The notes under the pieces were generated by a model that searched no databases, was not told where the DNA came from, and worked only from the letters and a program-made list of their open reading frames with translations. The translations under genes were made by a program, and so were the position numbers. Below are positions 43,449-51,923 of a DNA stretch of 64,000 bases, in pieces (the stretch's first letter is position 1; each line of letters opens with the position of its first letter). The stretch covers positions 620,001 through 684,000 of the forward strand of contig CAVRGJ010000001.1 of assembly GCA_963720705.1 (NCBI GenBank), given 5' to 3'. The stretch is from DASWJZ01 sp963720705. Lineage in GTDB: Bacteria > Pseudomonadota > Alphaproteobacteria > Rhizobiales > Afifellaceae.

Positions 43449-44124
43449 GATCCGCACCAAGATCGCCGACACGCCGGTCGCGGTCGATTCCTCCGGCGCG
43501 CTGTTCCTGCCGGAGAGCCGGACGCTCGTTATCGCCGACCTGCACCTTGAGAAGGCTTCCGCCTTCGCCAAGCGCGGGACGTTCCTGCCGCCCTACGACA
43601 CGGCCGCGACGCTCGTTCTTCTCGCCGCGCTGATGCTGAAGCGCGACCCGCGGCGCGTGGTATCGCTCGGCGACAGCTTCCACGATTGCGACGGCTACGG
43701 CCGGCTGACGGAGCCCGACCGCTCGCGGCTCGCAGCGCTGCAGCGCGGGCGCGAGTGGATCTGGATCAGCGGCAACCACGACCCAAAACTCCCGGCCGAC
43801 ATCGGCGGCGACGTCGCCGCGGAGGTCACGCTCGACGGCCTGACGTTCCGCCACGAGCCGCTTCACGGCGAGCACGTCGGCGAGGTCGCCGGGCATCTTC
43901 ATCCCGCCGCCAAGGTGCGCGGACGCGGGCGAAGCGTGCGCTGCCGCGCGTTTGCGACCGACGGGACGCGCATGGTGCTTCCCGCCTTCGGCGTTCTGAC
44001 CGGGGGATTGAACGTGCTCGACGGCGCTTTCGCGCGGCTCTTCTCCGGCGCGCTCTCACGCGCCCTTCTGATCGGCAACGGCAAGCTCTTCCCGATCGCG
44101 TTCGCCGCGCTCAGCCCGGATTGA
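43441..44124 (+). CDS. pdeM: ligase-associated DNA damage response endonuclease/phosphodiesterase PdeM
   Basis: A 227-residue metallophosphoesterase. Signature residues in order: DLH in VIADLHLEKAS, GDSFHD in SLGDSFHDCDG, GNHD in WISGNHDPKLP, HE in FRHEP, and GHLH in VAGHLHPAAK, the full binuclear metal set. Known members with this gene order are manganese-dependent DNA-phosphodiesterases acting with LigB, Lhr-Core and exonuclease. ATG 43441 (MAEIRTKIADTPVAVD) overlaps the helicase stop. The C-terminus SGALSRALLIGNGKLFPI is typical. Confidence 0.93.
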   Translation: MAEIRTKIADTPVAVDSSGALFLPESRTLVIADLHLEKASAFAKRGTFLPPYDTAATLVLLAALMLKRDPRRVVSLGDSFHDCDGYGRLTEPDRSRLAALQRGREWIWISGNHDPKLPADIGGDVAAEVTLDGLTFRHEPLHGEHVGEVAGHLHPAAKVRGRGRSVRCRAFATDGTRMVLPAFGVLTGGLNVLDGAFARLFSGALSRALLIGNGKLFPIAFAALSPD

Positions 44125-44155
44125 GATGAGAGCGTCCGAGCGGGCGCCTCGACCT

Positions 44156-44256
44156 GTCGTCATGCCAGGACTTGGTGCGGGCATCCGTTTCCGTCGCCCC
44201 CCCGACCGCTTCGACGGGATGGCATGGATTGCCGGGGGCAAGCCCGGCAATGACGA
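44156..44256. repeat. palindromic element, family B, copy B3
   Basis: Arms GTCGTCATGCCAGGACTTGG and GGATTGCCGGGGGCAAGCCC with GGCAATGACGA. The left arm is more diverged than in B1. Lies between the stop of pdeM and the convergent TIGR02186 gene. Confidence 0.82.
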
Positions 44257-44268
44257 AAGAGGTCGGGG

Positions 44269-45021
44269 CTAAGGCCTTCTGAACACCAAGCCGGCGAGCC
44301 AGCCGGTGAAGATCGCGAGCACCACGCAGGCGAGGCCGTAGGGGAAGGGCAGATCGAGCGCGGCGCGGGTGATGCGCTCCGAAAAGCCGCCTTTCTCGAT
44401 GGTCAGCGTCTCGGTCGCGCCGGCCAGGAACGCCTCGCCACGAAAGAGATAGACGCTGACGCGGTATTCCCCGGTCGGGATGTCGCTCGGCAGGAAGAAT
44501 GTGGTGCGGAAGACGTTCGGTGCGAGGAAGACGACCTCGCGCTTGCGCTCAGCATAAAGGCCGCGTTGCGTCTTCAGGTCGACCAGCGCCTTGGCGAAGC
44601 GTGCCGCCGTCGGCTCCTGGTTGGAATTCTGCACGAAGTCGAGGCTCGGGACACCGAGGCGATATTGCATGAGTTCGGCGGGATCGAGCGCGGCGCTGAA
44701 ATTCTCGGAGAGATGCATGACGTAGTAGGACGGAACGGCGTCGAACTCGCGTGACCTGCGGTTCGCCCAGATGCCGAGAATGCGCTGCTTCTGCCTGACG
44801 ACAACGTCCTGCGGCGGGCCTTGCACGACCACCGCCACCTCGTAGCCGGGGTCGCCTTCGGGCGCTCCACGCACGGCGCCGAAGACGACGATCTGCTCGC
44901 CGGTGAAATTCGAGGTGATCTCGACGGTGTTGTCGGAAAGCGTGGAGACCAGGCTCTCAGCGCGGACCCCGCCGCAGGCGGCCGCGAGACAAAGCGCGAG
45001 CAGGAAGCGCTCGACCCTCAC
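44269..45021 (-). CDS. TIGR02186 family membrane-anchored protein
   Basis: A 250-residue exported protein with a signal peptide (MRVERFLLALCLAAACGGVRA) and one C-terminal membrane segment (LPFPYGLACVVLAIFTGWLAGLVF). The middle is a periplasmic beta-rich domain with ITSNFTGEQIVVFGAV and LPSDIPTGEYRVSVYLF; this matches TIGR02186, a family of alphaproteobacterial transmembrane proteins (PF09608-type) found beside TauE transporters. Start is GTG at 45021, forming GTGA with the stop of the transporter gene, so it is co-translated with it. Role probably in sulfur or organosulfonate export. Confidence 0.88.
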   Translation of the reverse strand: MRVERFLLALCLAAACGGVRAESLVSTLSDNTVEITSNFTGEQIVVFGAVRGAPEGDPGYEVAVVVQGPPQDVVVRQKQRILGIWANRRSREFDAVPSYYVMHLSENFSAALDPAELMQYRLGVPSLDFVQNSNQEPTAARFAKALVDLKTQRGLYAERKREVVFLAPNVFRTTFFLPSDIPTGEYRVSVYLFRGEAFLAGATETLTIEKGGFSERITRAALDLPFPYGLACVVLAIFTGWLAGLVFRRP

Positions 45022-45938
45022 GTCGCGCCCCCCATGATGCGCAGCGAAAAGATTTCATCGGGCGTCAGGAACAGGCTGACCAAGACGCGCAGTGCCACCA
45101 GGAGCACGAGCAGCGCAAGGAGCGCACGCAGCTGCTCGCCACGAAGTGCCTGGCCGACGCGCGCGCCGAACTGCGCGCCGACCACGCCGCCGAGGATCAG
45201 AAGCAGCGCCAACATGATGTCGACCGTCTTGTTCGCGGTCGCTTGCAGCACCGTCGCCACCGCCATCGTGATCAGCGTGTAGGCAAGCGATGTCCCGATC
45301 ACGACGTTGGTCGGGACGCGCAAGAGATAGATCAGCGCCGGCACCATGATGAAACCGCCGCCGAGACCAAGGACGGAGCCGAGAAAGCCGATGCCCGTGC
45401 CAAGCGCCACGATCGGGATCACGCTCACGTAGAGCTTCGAACGGCGAAAGCGCATCTTGAGCGGCAGGCCGTGAATCCAATTGTGGTGGCCCGGGACAAC
45501 CGCGGCGCGACCGGCGCGCGTTCTGAGCAGCGCACGCACCGATTCCCTGAGCATGATCGCGCCGATCGAGCCGAGGAACACGACGTAAGCGAGCGAGATG
45601 ATCAGGTCGAGCTGGCCGACAGAGCGCAGCGCCCGGAAGGCGAACACGCCCATCGCCGAGCCACTGACGCCGCCGGCGGCGAGAAGCAACGTCATCTTCT
45701 CGTCGATCAGTCGGCGGCTCCAATAGGAGAGCGCCGCCGAAGTCGACGACGCGACGATCTGCGGGGTGACGGTCGCGACCGCAACGGCCGGCGGGATGCC
45801 GGTGAAGATCAGGAGCGGCGTCAATAGAAACCCGCCGCCGACGCCGAACATGCCCGAAATAAAACCGACGGCTCCGCCCATCCCCAAGAAGAGGAACATG
45901 TTCACCGTCAGCTCGGCGATGGGGAGGTAAAGCTGCAC
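45018..45938 (-). CDS. TauE/SafE family sulfite/anion exporter
   Basis: A 306-residue membrane protein of the TauE/SafE family, which exports sulfite, sulfoacetate or related anions. The two repeated halves are FLGMGGAVGFISGMFGVGGGFLLTPLLIF and VALGTGIGFLGSVLGLGGGFIMVPALIYLL, each with the family motif G-x-G-G-G. About eight membrane segments. Start taken as GTG 45938 (VQLYLPIAELTVNMF), the family beginning; the open frame extends to 46013 without homology. Stop overlaps the TIGR02186 start. TauE-TIGR02186 is a recurrent alphaproteobacterial pair. Confidence 0.9.
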   Translation of the reverse strand: MQLYLPIAELTVNMFLFLGMGGAVGFISGMFGVGGGFLLTPLLIFTGIPPAVAVATVTPQIVASSTSAALSYWSRRLIDEKMTLLLAAGGVSGSAMGVFAFRALRSVGQLDLIISLAYVVFLGSIGAIMLRESVRALLRTRAGRAAVVPGHHNWIHGLPLKMRFRRSKLYVSVIPIVALGTGIGFLGSVLGLGGGFIMVPALIYLLRVPTNVVIGTSLAYTLITMAVATVLQATANKTVDIMLALLLILGGVVGAQFGARVGQALRGEQLRALLALLVLLVALRVLVSLFLTPDEIFSLRIMGGAT

Positions 45939-46049
45939 CCGCGGCGCCCGTCGGAAATCTTCTCGTTGCGGCGGCCCCGCGGCGAATAAGCGCCGCCGGG
46001 GCGGCGCTGTCAAATCGCGTTCGCCGGCCGAGGGCCGGCTCGATGCCGC

Positions 46050-46071
46050 CCGATCGACCTAGGTCGATCGG
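46050..46071. terminator. perfect palindrome across the podJ stop codon
   Basis: CGATCGACCTAGGTCGATCG, flanked by one more C and G, is a perfect 22-bp palindrome in which the TAG of podJ is embedded. A second stem GCCGGC-GCCGGC lies just downstream for podJ (46023-46040). Together they may end or stabilise the podJ transcript; the palindrome could equally be a protein site. Confidence 0.45.
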
Positions 46072-49000
46072 TTCTGAAGCGCGGCGACGAGCTGGGTGTC
46101 GATCTGACCGGTCCTCGGTAGCCCGGCTTTGCCTTGGAACTGCGAAATCGCGTCGATCGTCTTCTGTCCGAGAAGCCCGTCGGCCGGCCCCGGATCGTAG
46201 CCGTGATCGGCGAGGAGCTTCTGCACAAGCGCGACCAGATCGTTGTCCGACTTCACCTCAACGCTGGTCGAGCCGCCGTCGGACTGCCAGCCATTGTCGG
46301 GCATGAGGACTTCGTTCGCCTCGGAAACCAGCGGGAGCGGCTGGAACGCCGCCGCGCTCGCCTGCGCCTTGGCGCGATCGGAGTCGGAGAGCGCCTGGCC
46401 GATAATGTCGCGCCGTTTGGCCAATTCCTCGTCACCGGAGCTCGCGGCGATCGCAAACCACTTATAGGCCTCGACCAGATCCTGCGGCACGCCGAGGCCG
46501 CGAGCATGCAGGATCGCGAGGTTGAACTGGCTGTCGCGAACGCCATGCTCCGCCGCCTCGCGGAAGAGCTTGGCGGCACGCTCAAGGTCCGGCTCGCCGC
46601 CGGCACCCTCGGCGTAGAGCACCGCCAGATTGTGCATCGCCTTAACGTTACCGGCGTCGGCGGCCCGGGCGTACCATTCCTGTGCCTTGGCCATATCGCG
46701 CGGCACGCCGAGTCCCTTCTCGTAGATCGAGCCGAGGCGGTATTGCGCGGGCGCAAGGCCGGCTTCGGCGGACTTCTCGTACCAAGCGACAGCCGACCGC
46801 ATGTCCTCCAGCACGCCGCGGCCCTCGGCATAGCGCGCGCCAATCTCGAACTCGGCTATCCGGTCGCCGGCGAGGGCGGCTTCGCGAAGGTTGGCGGGTC
46901 CGATCAACTCGGGAAGCGTCGCGGCGGCAGGCGTTTCCCCCGAAGGAGAAGACGCCGGGGGAGTCGCCGATCCTGCCTCAGCCGATGCGACCTCGGCGGT
47001 CGGGGCTGCCGGCGCCGACGACGTCTCCGAAGCGACGGGCGTAGTCGAAGCGGATGGCGCCGCAGCCGTCGTGCCGGCACTGCCGGAGTCTTCCGGACGC
47101 AACTCCGACGTCGCCGTTGCGGCCTCGGGCGCAGGCGCGCTCGTGGGAGCCTCCGGTGCGGCGGTCAGCTCGGAGCTCTCACTCGGCATCGGCGGCGTTT
47201 CCGCCGCGGTTGCTGCCGGCGAGGGACTCTCCTCTTCAGGCGCGGACACCGCAGGCGATTCTTCCGGCGGCACCACTGCCGTCTGCAGTTCCGGTGTTGC
47301 CCGCTCGGTCAACAGGCCCTTGTCCTTCAAGAAAGCTACGATCGGTTGGACGGGCCAGACCTCGTTGCGCACCATCAGCACGGCCGCGATAACCAACGCA
47401 GCGGCGATGAGCGCGGCGACAATTGCGCCGCGCCCCCGCGACCCTTTGGTCTTCTGCGGCGCCTCGTCGTACGGCGCATCCGCAGCCTCGGCATCCGGGC
47501 CGTCGGCTTCCGCCGCCGCCGCACGCGCTGCGCGCCGGGCGGCCGCCAGGAAGTCGTCATCGACGATGGGCGGCTCGTCGTCATGGCCGCGCCCGCGAAT
47601 CCTTGCCGCCCGTCCCTTGCGCCCGCCCGACATGAACTCCGTATCGGAGCTCGGCGCACCGGTGAGCGAGGAATTGAGCGGCGAATCCGTGCCCGGCTCA
47701 AGCGGCAGATCGGACGCGTCCTCCGCTTCTTCCGCTTCCGGCGAGAACGACTCGGCGCGGCCGCCGGTCGCGCGCCGCAACAGCTGCCGCGACGTCAAGC
47801 GGCTCAGGAGCCCGCCCGAGGGAGCTTCGGCCGGCTCCGCACTCGCGACCGGAGGCTCAGGCTTCGGCTCCTCGGCCGCCGGCTCGGCGAGGCCAGGCGC
47901 GGGGCCTGCGTCGGTGTCGCGCTCAAGGAACGCCATGCGCTTGACGACTGCCTCGAGCGTATCCTGAACGGCGTCGATCGCGTCCTTGGTCTTGCGCTCC
48001 GACACTTCCGCTGAGGTCTTCAGCGTCGAAACGTCGTCAGAAAGGGAGCGGGCGAGACCGCTGACCAATTCCTGCTCCTCTTCGGACACTTCCTCCGCGA
48101 CTTCGCGCGGCGGCCGGTAGCCGAGCGACCGACGGGTATCGTCGAGACGCTTCTCAATCGTCCTCAGGCTGGCATGGATGCGCGCGATGCCGGCCGGGCC
48201 GTTCTCCGGATCGTCAAGCACGTGCGCGATGCGCTCGATCTGAGCCTCGAGGTTCGCGATCGACGAGGGCATCTCCTGCGGGAACCGGTCGAGCCGCTTG
48301 GCGATGGCGCGCATGAGCTCGCCGAGATTCGGCTCGTCCTGGCCGGCCGTGGCGGCGGGGAGCGAGCGAAGCTCGCGCCTGAGCGAGGTGATGTCGGAGC
48401 GGAGATCGGCCAGATCCTCCTGCGTCAGGGACTCGCCGCCTGCCGAGACAGAGCGACCGATGTCGTCGAGTTTCTTCTCCAGGAGCGCGAAGCGTTCGCT
48501 CGATGCGCCGCTCGCAGCCGCCTCGGCGATCCGCCTTTCCATCGCGTCCAGACGATCGGGGGAAATCACGCCCGCTTCGATCTCCCCGCCCTCACGCGGC
48601 TCGGGGAGCGCACGGATGGCGTATTCGACGCGGTCGAAAAGCTCGTTCAAACGCGCCGGATCGATGCTCCTTCCCTTCAGAAGCTCAAGGCGACTGACGA
48701 TCGCGTCGAGCTGCGTCTGAAGTCCGCGCGGATCGGCACTCTTGTTGGCAACTCCCGCGAGGCGCTCTTCAATCGCCTCAAGCCGCACGGAAAGCGGCGT
48801 CCCCGCTCCTTCGGCGCCGAGCCCGGCGAGCCGCTCGGAGATTTCGCGCAGCTTCTGAACGAGCGGCTTGAAGAGCGCGCTCGTATCCAGCGATCGCCTC
48901 GCGACCTGCTCGATCTGAGCATGCATCTCTTCGAGCCGCGCCTCGAGCGGCTCGATCTGCCGCCGCGACAAATGCTCCGCCTGCGCCGCAACCTGCTCGG

Positions 49001-51152
49001 CCAGTTGATCGAGCTTGTTGTCGAGCCCCCCGATGTCGCGCCGCGCGCCGGAGACGTCCTGCTCGGCGATCGCCGCGGAGAGCGAATCCATCTTCTCCGT
49101 CAGGCCCGACAGGACCTCCGCGGTCGTGTCGTCTTCCTGCGCCTCGATCGCCGTGGCGAGCTCGCCCAGGCGGCGCTCCAGCCGTGCCAGCGAATCGCCG
49201 ACGGAGCGGCGGTCTTCGGCGAGCTGCTCGCCGACTCCCGAGAGCCGCTCCTCGATGCCGGAGAGGTCGGGCGTGCGCCCGGTCTCACTCACTTCACGAA
49301 GCTGCGCCGCGATCTCGGCGAGCTGATCCTCAAGCGCGACCGCGACGGATTTCCTCTGCCGCCGCGCCTCGATCAGATCGGAGGCGACACTGCCGAGATG
49401 CGCTTCGATGCGGCCGAGCGCGTCCTCGTCGGCGATCTCGGCCGGCATTGCATCGAGGCGCTCGGCGAGCTTCAGAAGCCGCTCCTCGATGCCGGCGACC
49501 TCACGCTGCGAGGCGACCGTCTGCAACTGGCGCTTCAGCCCGTCGACGCGGTCGAGCAATTCCTCGGCGGACGCGAGGCGATGAACCAGCCCCTCCATCC
49601 GATCGAAGCGCTCGAGGATCGCGCTCTGGTTCTCGCGCACCGCGTCGAAGCCCGGTATCTCAACCTCGATCTGGTCGATCCGCCCGACGAGGCCGCTCAG
49701 ACGATCCTGGATGTCGCCGAGGCGGTTGCCGGCCATGTTGCGGGCGGCATTGACCTTCATCTCCATCTCGTCGATGCGCGATCCGATGGCAGAGAGTGCG
49801 TCGCTCGTCGTGCGGCCGCTGCGGCTGAGCTCCGACATATCTTTCACCAGATCGAGAAGTTCGGCCCGCACCGGCTCGATCTGGTTCTCGCCGAGGCCCT
49901 GCTGCAAGGCGTCGAGCCGCTGCTCGACCTCGGAGAATTGCCGCTCGATCGCCGCAGCCAGCTCCGCTTCACGCCGCGCCGCGGCAATATCGGTCTGGCG
50001 TCGCGTTTCCTCCATCTCGGCGCGACGGCGGGCTTCGGCCGCTTCCGCCTGGCGGCGCGCTTCGGCAAGGTCGGCAAGCCGGATCGCCTCCGCCTCCTCG
50101 ACCAGGCGCTTCCGCTCCTCTGCCGCCTCCTCGGCCATGCGGCGGCGCTCCTCAGCGGCCTCCTCAGCCTGCCGTCGAAGCTCTTCGGCGGTCGCTTCGG
50201 CCTCGGCGAGACGGCGCGCCTCAGCCGCCTCGGCCTGACGCTTCGCTTCCGCCACCTCGGCAAGCCGCCGCGCCTCAGCTGCCTCCGCATGCTGGCGCGC
50301 CTCGGCAAGCTCCGTCTCCCGACGTATCTCGGCCGCCTGGGCCTCGCGTCTCGCCTCCGCCAACTCCCTCCGGCGCCGCGCCTCGGCCGCCTCAGCCTCC
50401 TCCTTCGCCTCGGCCAACTCAGCCGCCTGGCGGCGCGCCTCCGAAAGCTCCGCCTGCCGTCTTGCCTCGATCGCCTCGGCGTGCCGCCGCGCATCGGCGA
50501 GAATTGCCTGGCGGCGACGCTCCTCCGCGCTCGCCTCCGCCTCACGCCGCGCCTTGGCCGCCTCGGCCTCGGCCCAACGCGCGCGCTCCGCCGCCTCCTC
50601 CGCCTCCGCCAGACGGCGCGATTCCGCAAGCTGGGCCGCGATGTCCTCGTCTTCCTCTTCTTCGGCTTCCTCCGACCGAATAGCCGGCGTCGGGTCCGCG
50701 GCACGCACAGGCCGCGGCCTCCGCGGGGTCTCGGAGGCAGGCGTCGTGCTCCGCTGCTGGAGACGTTTGCTCAGTGCTTCAAGCCGCGCCTCGAGCCTAT
50801 CGAGGCTGTGCGCGACGAAATCGCGCTCGCCTCCCAAATCCGGTCCCTCGGCGGGCTCATCGGGCTCTGCGGGTTCCGGCTCCGCGGCCGTCGGTGCGGC
50901 GCGGCCCTGCCGTTCGATCGCTTCCAAACCTTCGGAGAGTTTCTGTACCGCGAGGTCAAGCTCGTCGAGTGTCGACGTGTCTTCGACCGTCGGCGGGGTC
51001 GGCGTCTTGCGCGGGGGCTCGAGCTTTCCGCCGTCGTCGAATCGCGCATCGAGCAAGTCGTCGACGGTCTGCTCCGCCCCTTCTTCTAGGGCATCCCGCT
51101 TCTCGTCCGAGCCCTTGTTCGCCTTTGCGCCCCAGAAGGATCGCGCAATCAT
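46059..51152 (-). CDS. PodJ-like polar localization/organelle protein (coiled coil, SEL1, peptidoglycan-binding domain)
   Basis: A 1697-residue membrane protein with a PodJ layout. Start ATG 51152 (MIARSFWGAKANKG) has GAGGAG 5 nt upstream. Order: proline/acidic N-terminus (1-170); a long Glu/Arg/Ala-rich helical region (about 170-400) of repeated AEARRQAE-type units; extended coiled coil (400-1150); disordered acidic linker; one membrane segment VAALIAAALVIAAVLMV (about 1243-1260); periplasmic linker rich in Pro/Ala/Ser; four SEL1 repeats (about 1430-1577, GARYAEGRGVLEDMRSAVAW and later copies); and a C-terminal peptidoglycan-binding domain (about 1634-1690, DPGPADGLLGQKTIDAISQF). In Caulobacter PodJ organises a cell pole. 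This copy is much longer than the about 970-residue Caulobacter protein, mainly through the charged helix. Stop codon sits in a palindrome. Confidence 0.85.
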   Translation of the reverse strand: MIARSFWGAKANKGSDEKRDALEEGAEQTVDDLLDARFDDGGKLEPPRKTPTPPTVEDTSTLDELDLAVQKLSEGLEAIERQGRAAPTAAEPEPAEPDEPAEGPDLGGERDFVAHSLDRLEARLEALSKRLQQRSTTPASETPRRPRPVRAADPTPAIRSEEAEEEEDEDIAAQLAESRRLAEAEEAAERARWAEAEAAKARREAEASAEERRRQAILADARRHAEAIEARRQAELSEARRQAAELAEAKEEAEAAEARRRRELAEARREAQAAEIRRETELAEARQHAEAAEARRLAEVAEAKRQAEAAEARRLAEAEATAEELRRQAEEAAEERRRMAEEAAEERKRLVEEAEAIRLADLAEARRQAEAAEARRRAEMEETRRQTDIAAARREAELAAAIERQFSEVEQRLDALQQGLGENQIEPVRAELLDLVKDMSELSRSGRTTSDALSAIGSRIDEMEMKVNAARNMAGNRLGDIQDRLSGLVGRIDQIEVEIPGFDAVRENQSAILERFDRMEGLVHRLASAEELLDRVDGLKRQLQTVASQREVAGIEERLLKLAERLDAMPAEIADEDALGRIEAHLGSVASDLIEARRQRKSVAVALEDQLAEIAAQLREVSETGRTPDLSGIEERLSGVGEQLAEDRRSVGDSLARLERRLGELATAIEAQEDDTTAEVLSGLTEKMDSLSAAIAEQDVSGARRDIGGLDNKLDQLAEQVAAQAEHLSRRQIEPLEARLEEMHAQIEQVARRSLDTSALFKPLVQKLREISERLAGLGAEGAGTPLSVRLEAIEERLAGVANKSADPRGLQTQLDAIVSRLELLKGRSIDPARLNELFDRVEYAIRALPEPREGGEIEAGVISPDRLDAMERRIAEAAASGASSERFALLEKKLDDIGRSVSAGGESLTQEDLADLRSDITSLRRELRSLPAATAGQDEPNLGELMRAIAKRLDRFPQEMPSSIANLEAQIERIAHVLDDPENGPAGIARIHASLRTIEKRLDDTRRSLGYRPPREVAEEVSEEEQELVSGLARSLSDDVSTLKTSAEVSERKTKDAIDAVQDTLEAVVKRMAFLERDTDAGPAPGLAEPAAEEPKPEPPVASAEPAEAPSGGLLSRLTSRQLLRRATGGRAESFSPEAEEAEDASDLPLEPGTDSPLNSSLTGAPSSDTEFMSGGRKGRAARIRGRGHDDEPPIVDDDFLAAARRAARAAAAEADGPDAEAADAPYDEAPQKTKGSRGRGAIVAALIAAALVIAAVLMVRNEVWPVQPIVAFLKDKGLLTERATPELQTAVVPPEESPAVSAPEEESPSPAATAAETPPMPSESSELTAAPEAPTSAPAPEAATATSELRPEDSGSAGTTAAAPSASTTPVASETSSAPAAPTAEVASAEAGSATPPASSPSGETPAAATLPELIGPANLREAALAGDRIAEFEIGARYAEGRGVLEDMRSAVAWYEKSAEAGLAPAQYRLGSIYEKGLGVPRDMAKAQEWYARAADAGNVKAMHNLAVLYAEGAGGEPDLERAAKLFREAAEHGVRDSQFNLAILHARGLGVPQDLVEAYKWFAIAASSGDEELAKRRDIIGQALSDSDRAKAQASAAAFQPLPLVSEANEVLMPDNGWQSDGGSTSVEVKSDNDLVALVQKLLADHGYDPGPADGLLGQKTIDAISQFQGKAGLPRTGQIDTQLVAALQNRST

Positions 51153-51350
51153 CGGTGCTCCTCAGCGAACTTCGCGCAGGCACGCGCTGCCACGGGCACG
51201 AATCGCCCCAATTTCCGCCGCAAGGTGAAGATGATCGTAACGAAGGTAAATAGATGGTTAAACCGCCGACCTCGTTTCCTAAAAATTAACCACAACTCTT
51301 TATATTTATGAATGTCCTGGGCTCCGCGGCCACACCGGCGCCCTTGATTG

Positions 51351-51366
51351 TTACGTTAACGTCAGG
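51351..51366. promoter_or_regulatory. operator-like site 1 for the beta-oxidation MerR regulator
   Basis: TTACGTTAACGTCAGG, nearly palindromic around GTTAAC, lies 76 bp before the MerR start, in the podJ-merR gap. MerR regulators of acyl-CoA genes (LiuR-like) bind dyads of the type TTTACGTTAACGTAAA. A second related site is in front of the acyl-CoA dehydrogenase gene. Binding by this MerR protein is inferred. Confidence 0.55.
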
Positions 51367-51441
51367 TAGCGCCCCGCCGGGTTCGACAACTAGAGTGAAG
51401 TGCCCCGGTCGCGACGCTGCCAGGAGCCGGCGGACACGAAA

Positions 51442-51867
51442 ATGCAGACCACTTTCACCATCGGCGAGCTCGCTCGCGAATTCAGCGTCACCCTAAGGAC
51501 CCTGCGCTTCTACGAAGACAAGGGCTTGATAAGACCGCAGCGGCAAGGACTTAACCGGATATACGGGCGGCGCGACCGGGCGCGCGTGCGGCTCATCCTT
51601 CTCGGCCGCTCCGTCGGCTTCTCGCTCGACGAGATCAAGGAGATTCTCGATCTTTATGATCTGAAGGACGGGCGTCCGTCGCAGCTTAGGGTGGCGCTTG
51701 CCGGATTCGGCAAGCAAATAGCGATCTTGCGGCGCCGGAAGGCGGATATCGAGGCGGCGACCGCCGAGCTGACGCGCACGATGGCCGTGATTCAAGGTAT
51801 GATGCGCGACCGCGAGAAGCGCGAGCGCCAACCGTCCGAAGAGCCCGTACTTCAGGCGGCTGAGTAA
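51442..51867 (+). CDS. MerR family transcriptional regulator of fatty-acid/acyl-CoA genes (LiuR-like)
   Basis: A 141-residue regulator. Start ATG 51442 (MQTTFTIGELAREFSVTLRT). The winged-helix region TIGELAREFSVTLRTLRFYEDKGLIRPQR is at about 6-34, the wing GLNRIYGRRDRARV follows, then the effector helix FSLDEIKEILDLYDLKDG. No cysteine set for metals is present, so this is not a metal-responsive MerR. It directly precedes the acyl-CoA dehydrogenase gene (57 bp gap), indicating control of the same operon, with CoA esters as the presumed signal. Putative operators are at 51351 and 51895. Confidence 0.88.
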   Translation: MQTTFTIGELAREFSVTLRTLRFYEDKGLIRPQRQGLNRIYGRRDRARVRLILLGRSVGFSLDEIKEILDLYDLKDGRPSQLRVALAGFGKQIAILRRRKADIEAATAELTRTMAVIQGMMRDREKRERQPSEEPVLQAAE

Positions 51868-51894
51868 CATAACGAAAGCGCCGGCGGACCCAGC

Positions 51895-51915
51895 TGACGC
51901 TGGCGTAACGTCAGG
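51895..51915. promoter_or_regulatory. operator-like site 2 upstream of the acyl-CoA dehydrogenase gene
   Basis: TGACGctggcgtaaCGTCA contains inverted TGACG/CGTCA halves and shares GTAACGTCAGG with site 1 at 51351. It overlaps the likely ribosome binding region of the dehydrogenase gene (ATG 51924), a position for direct repression. Inferred from sequence only. Confidence 0.5.
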
Positions 51916-51923
51916 GATGGAAA

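Noticed and set aside
48174..51089. 971-residue open frame on the plus strand opposite podJ
   Set aside because: Reverse complement of the charged, repeat-rich podJ coding region in a GC-rich genome; no ribosome binding site and biased low-complexity composition. podJ itself has a signature domain order.
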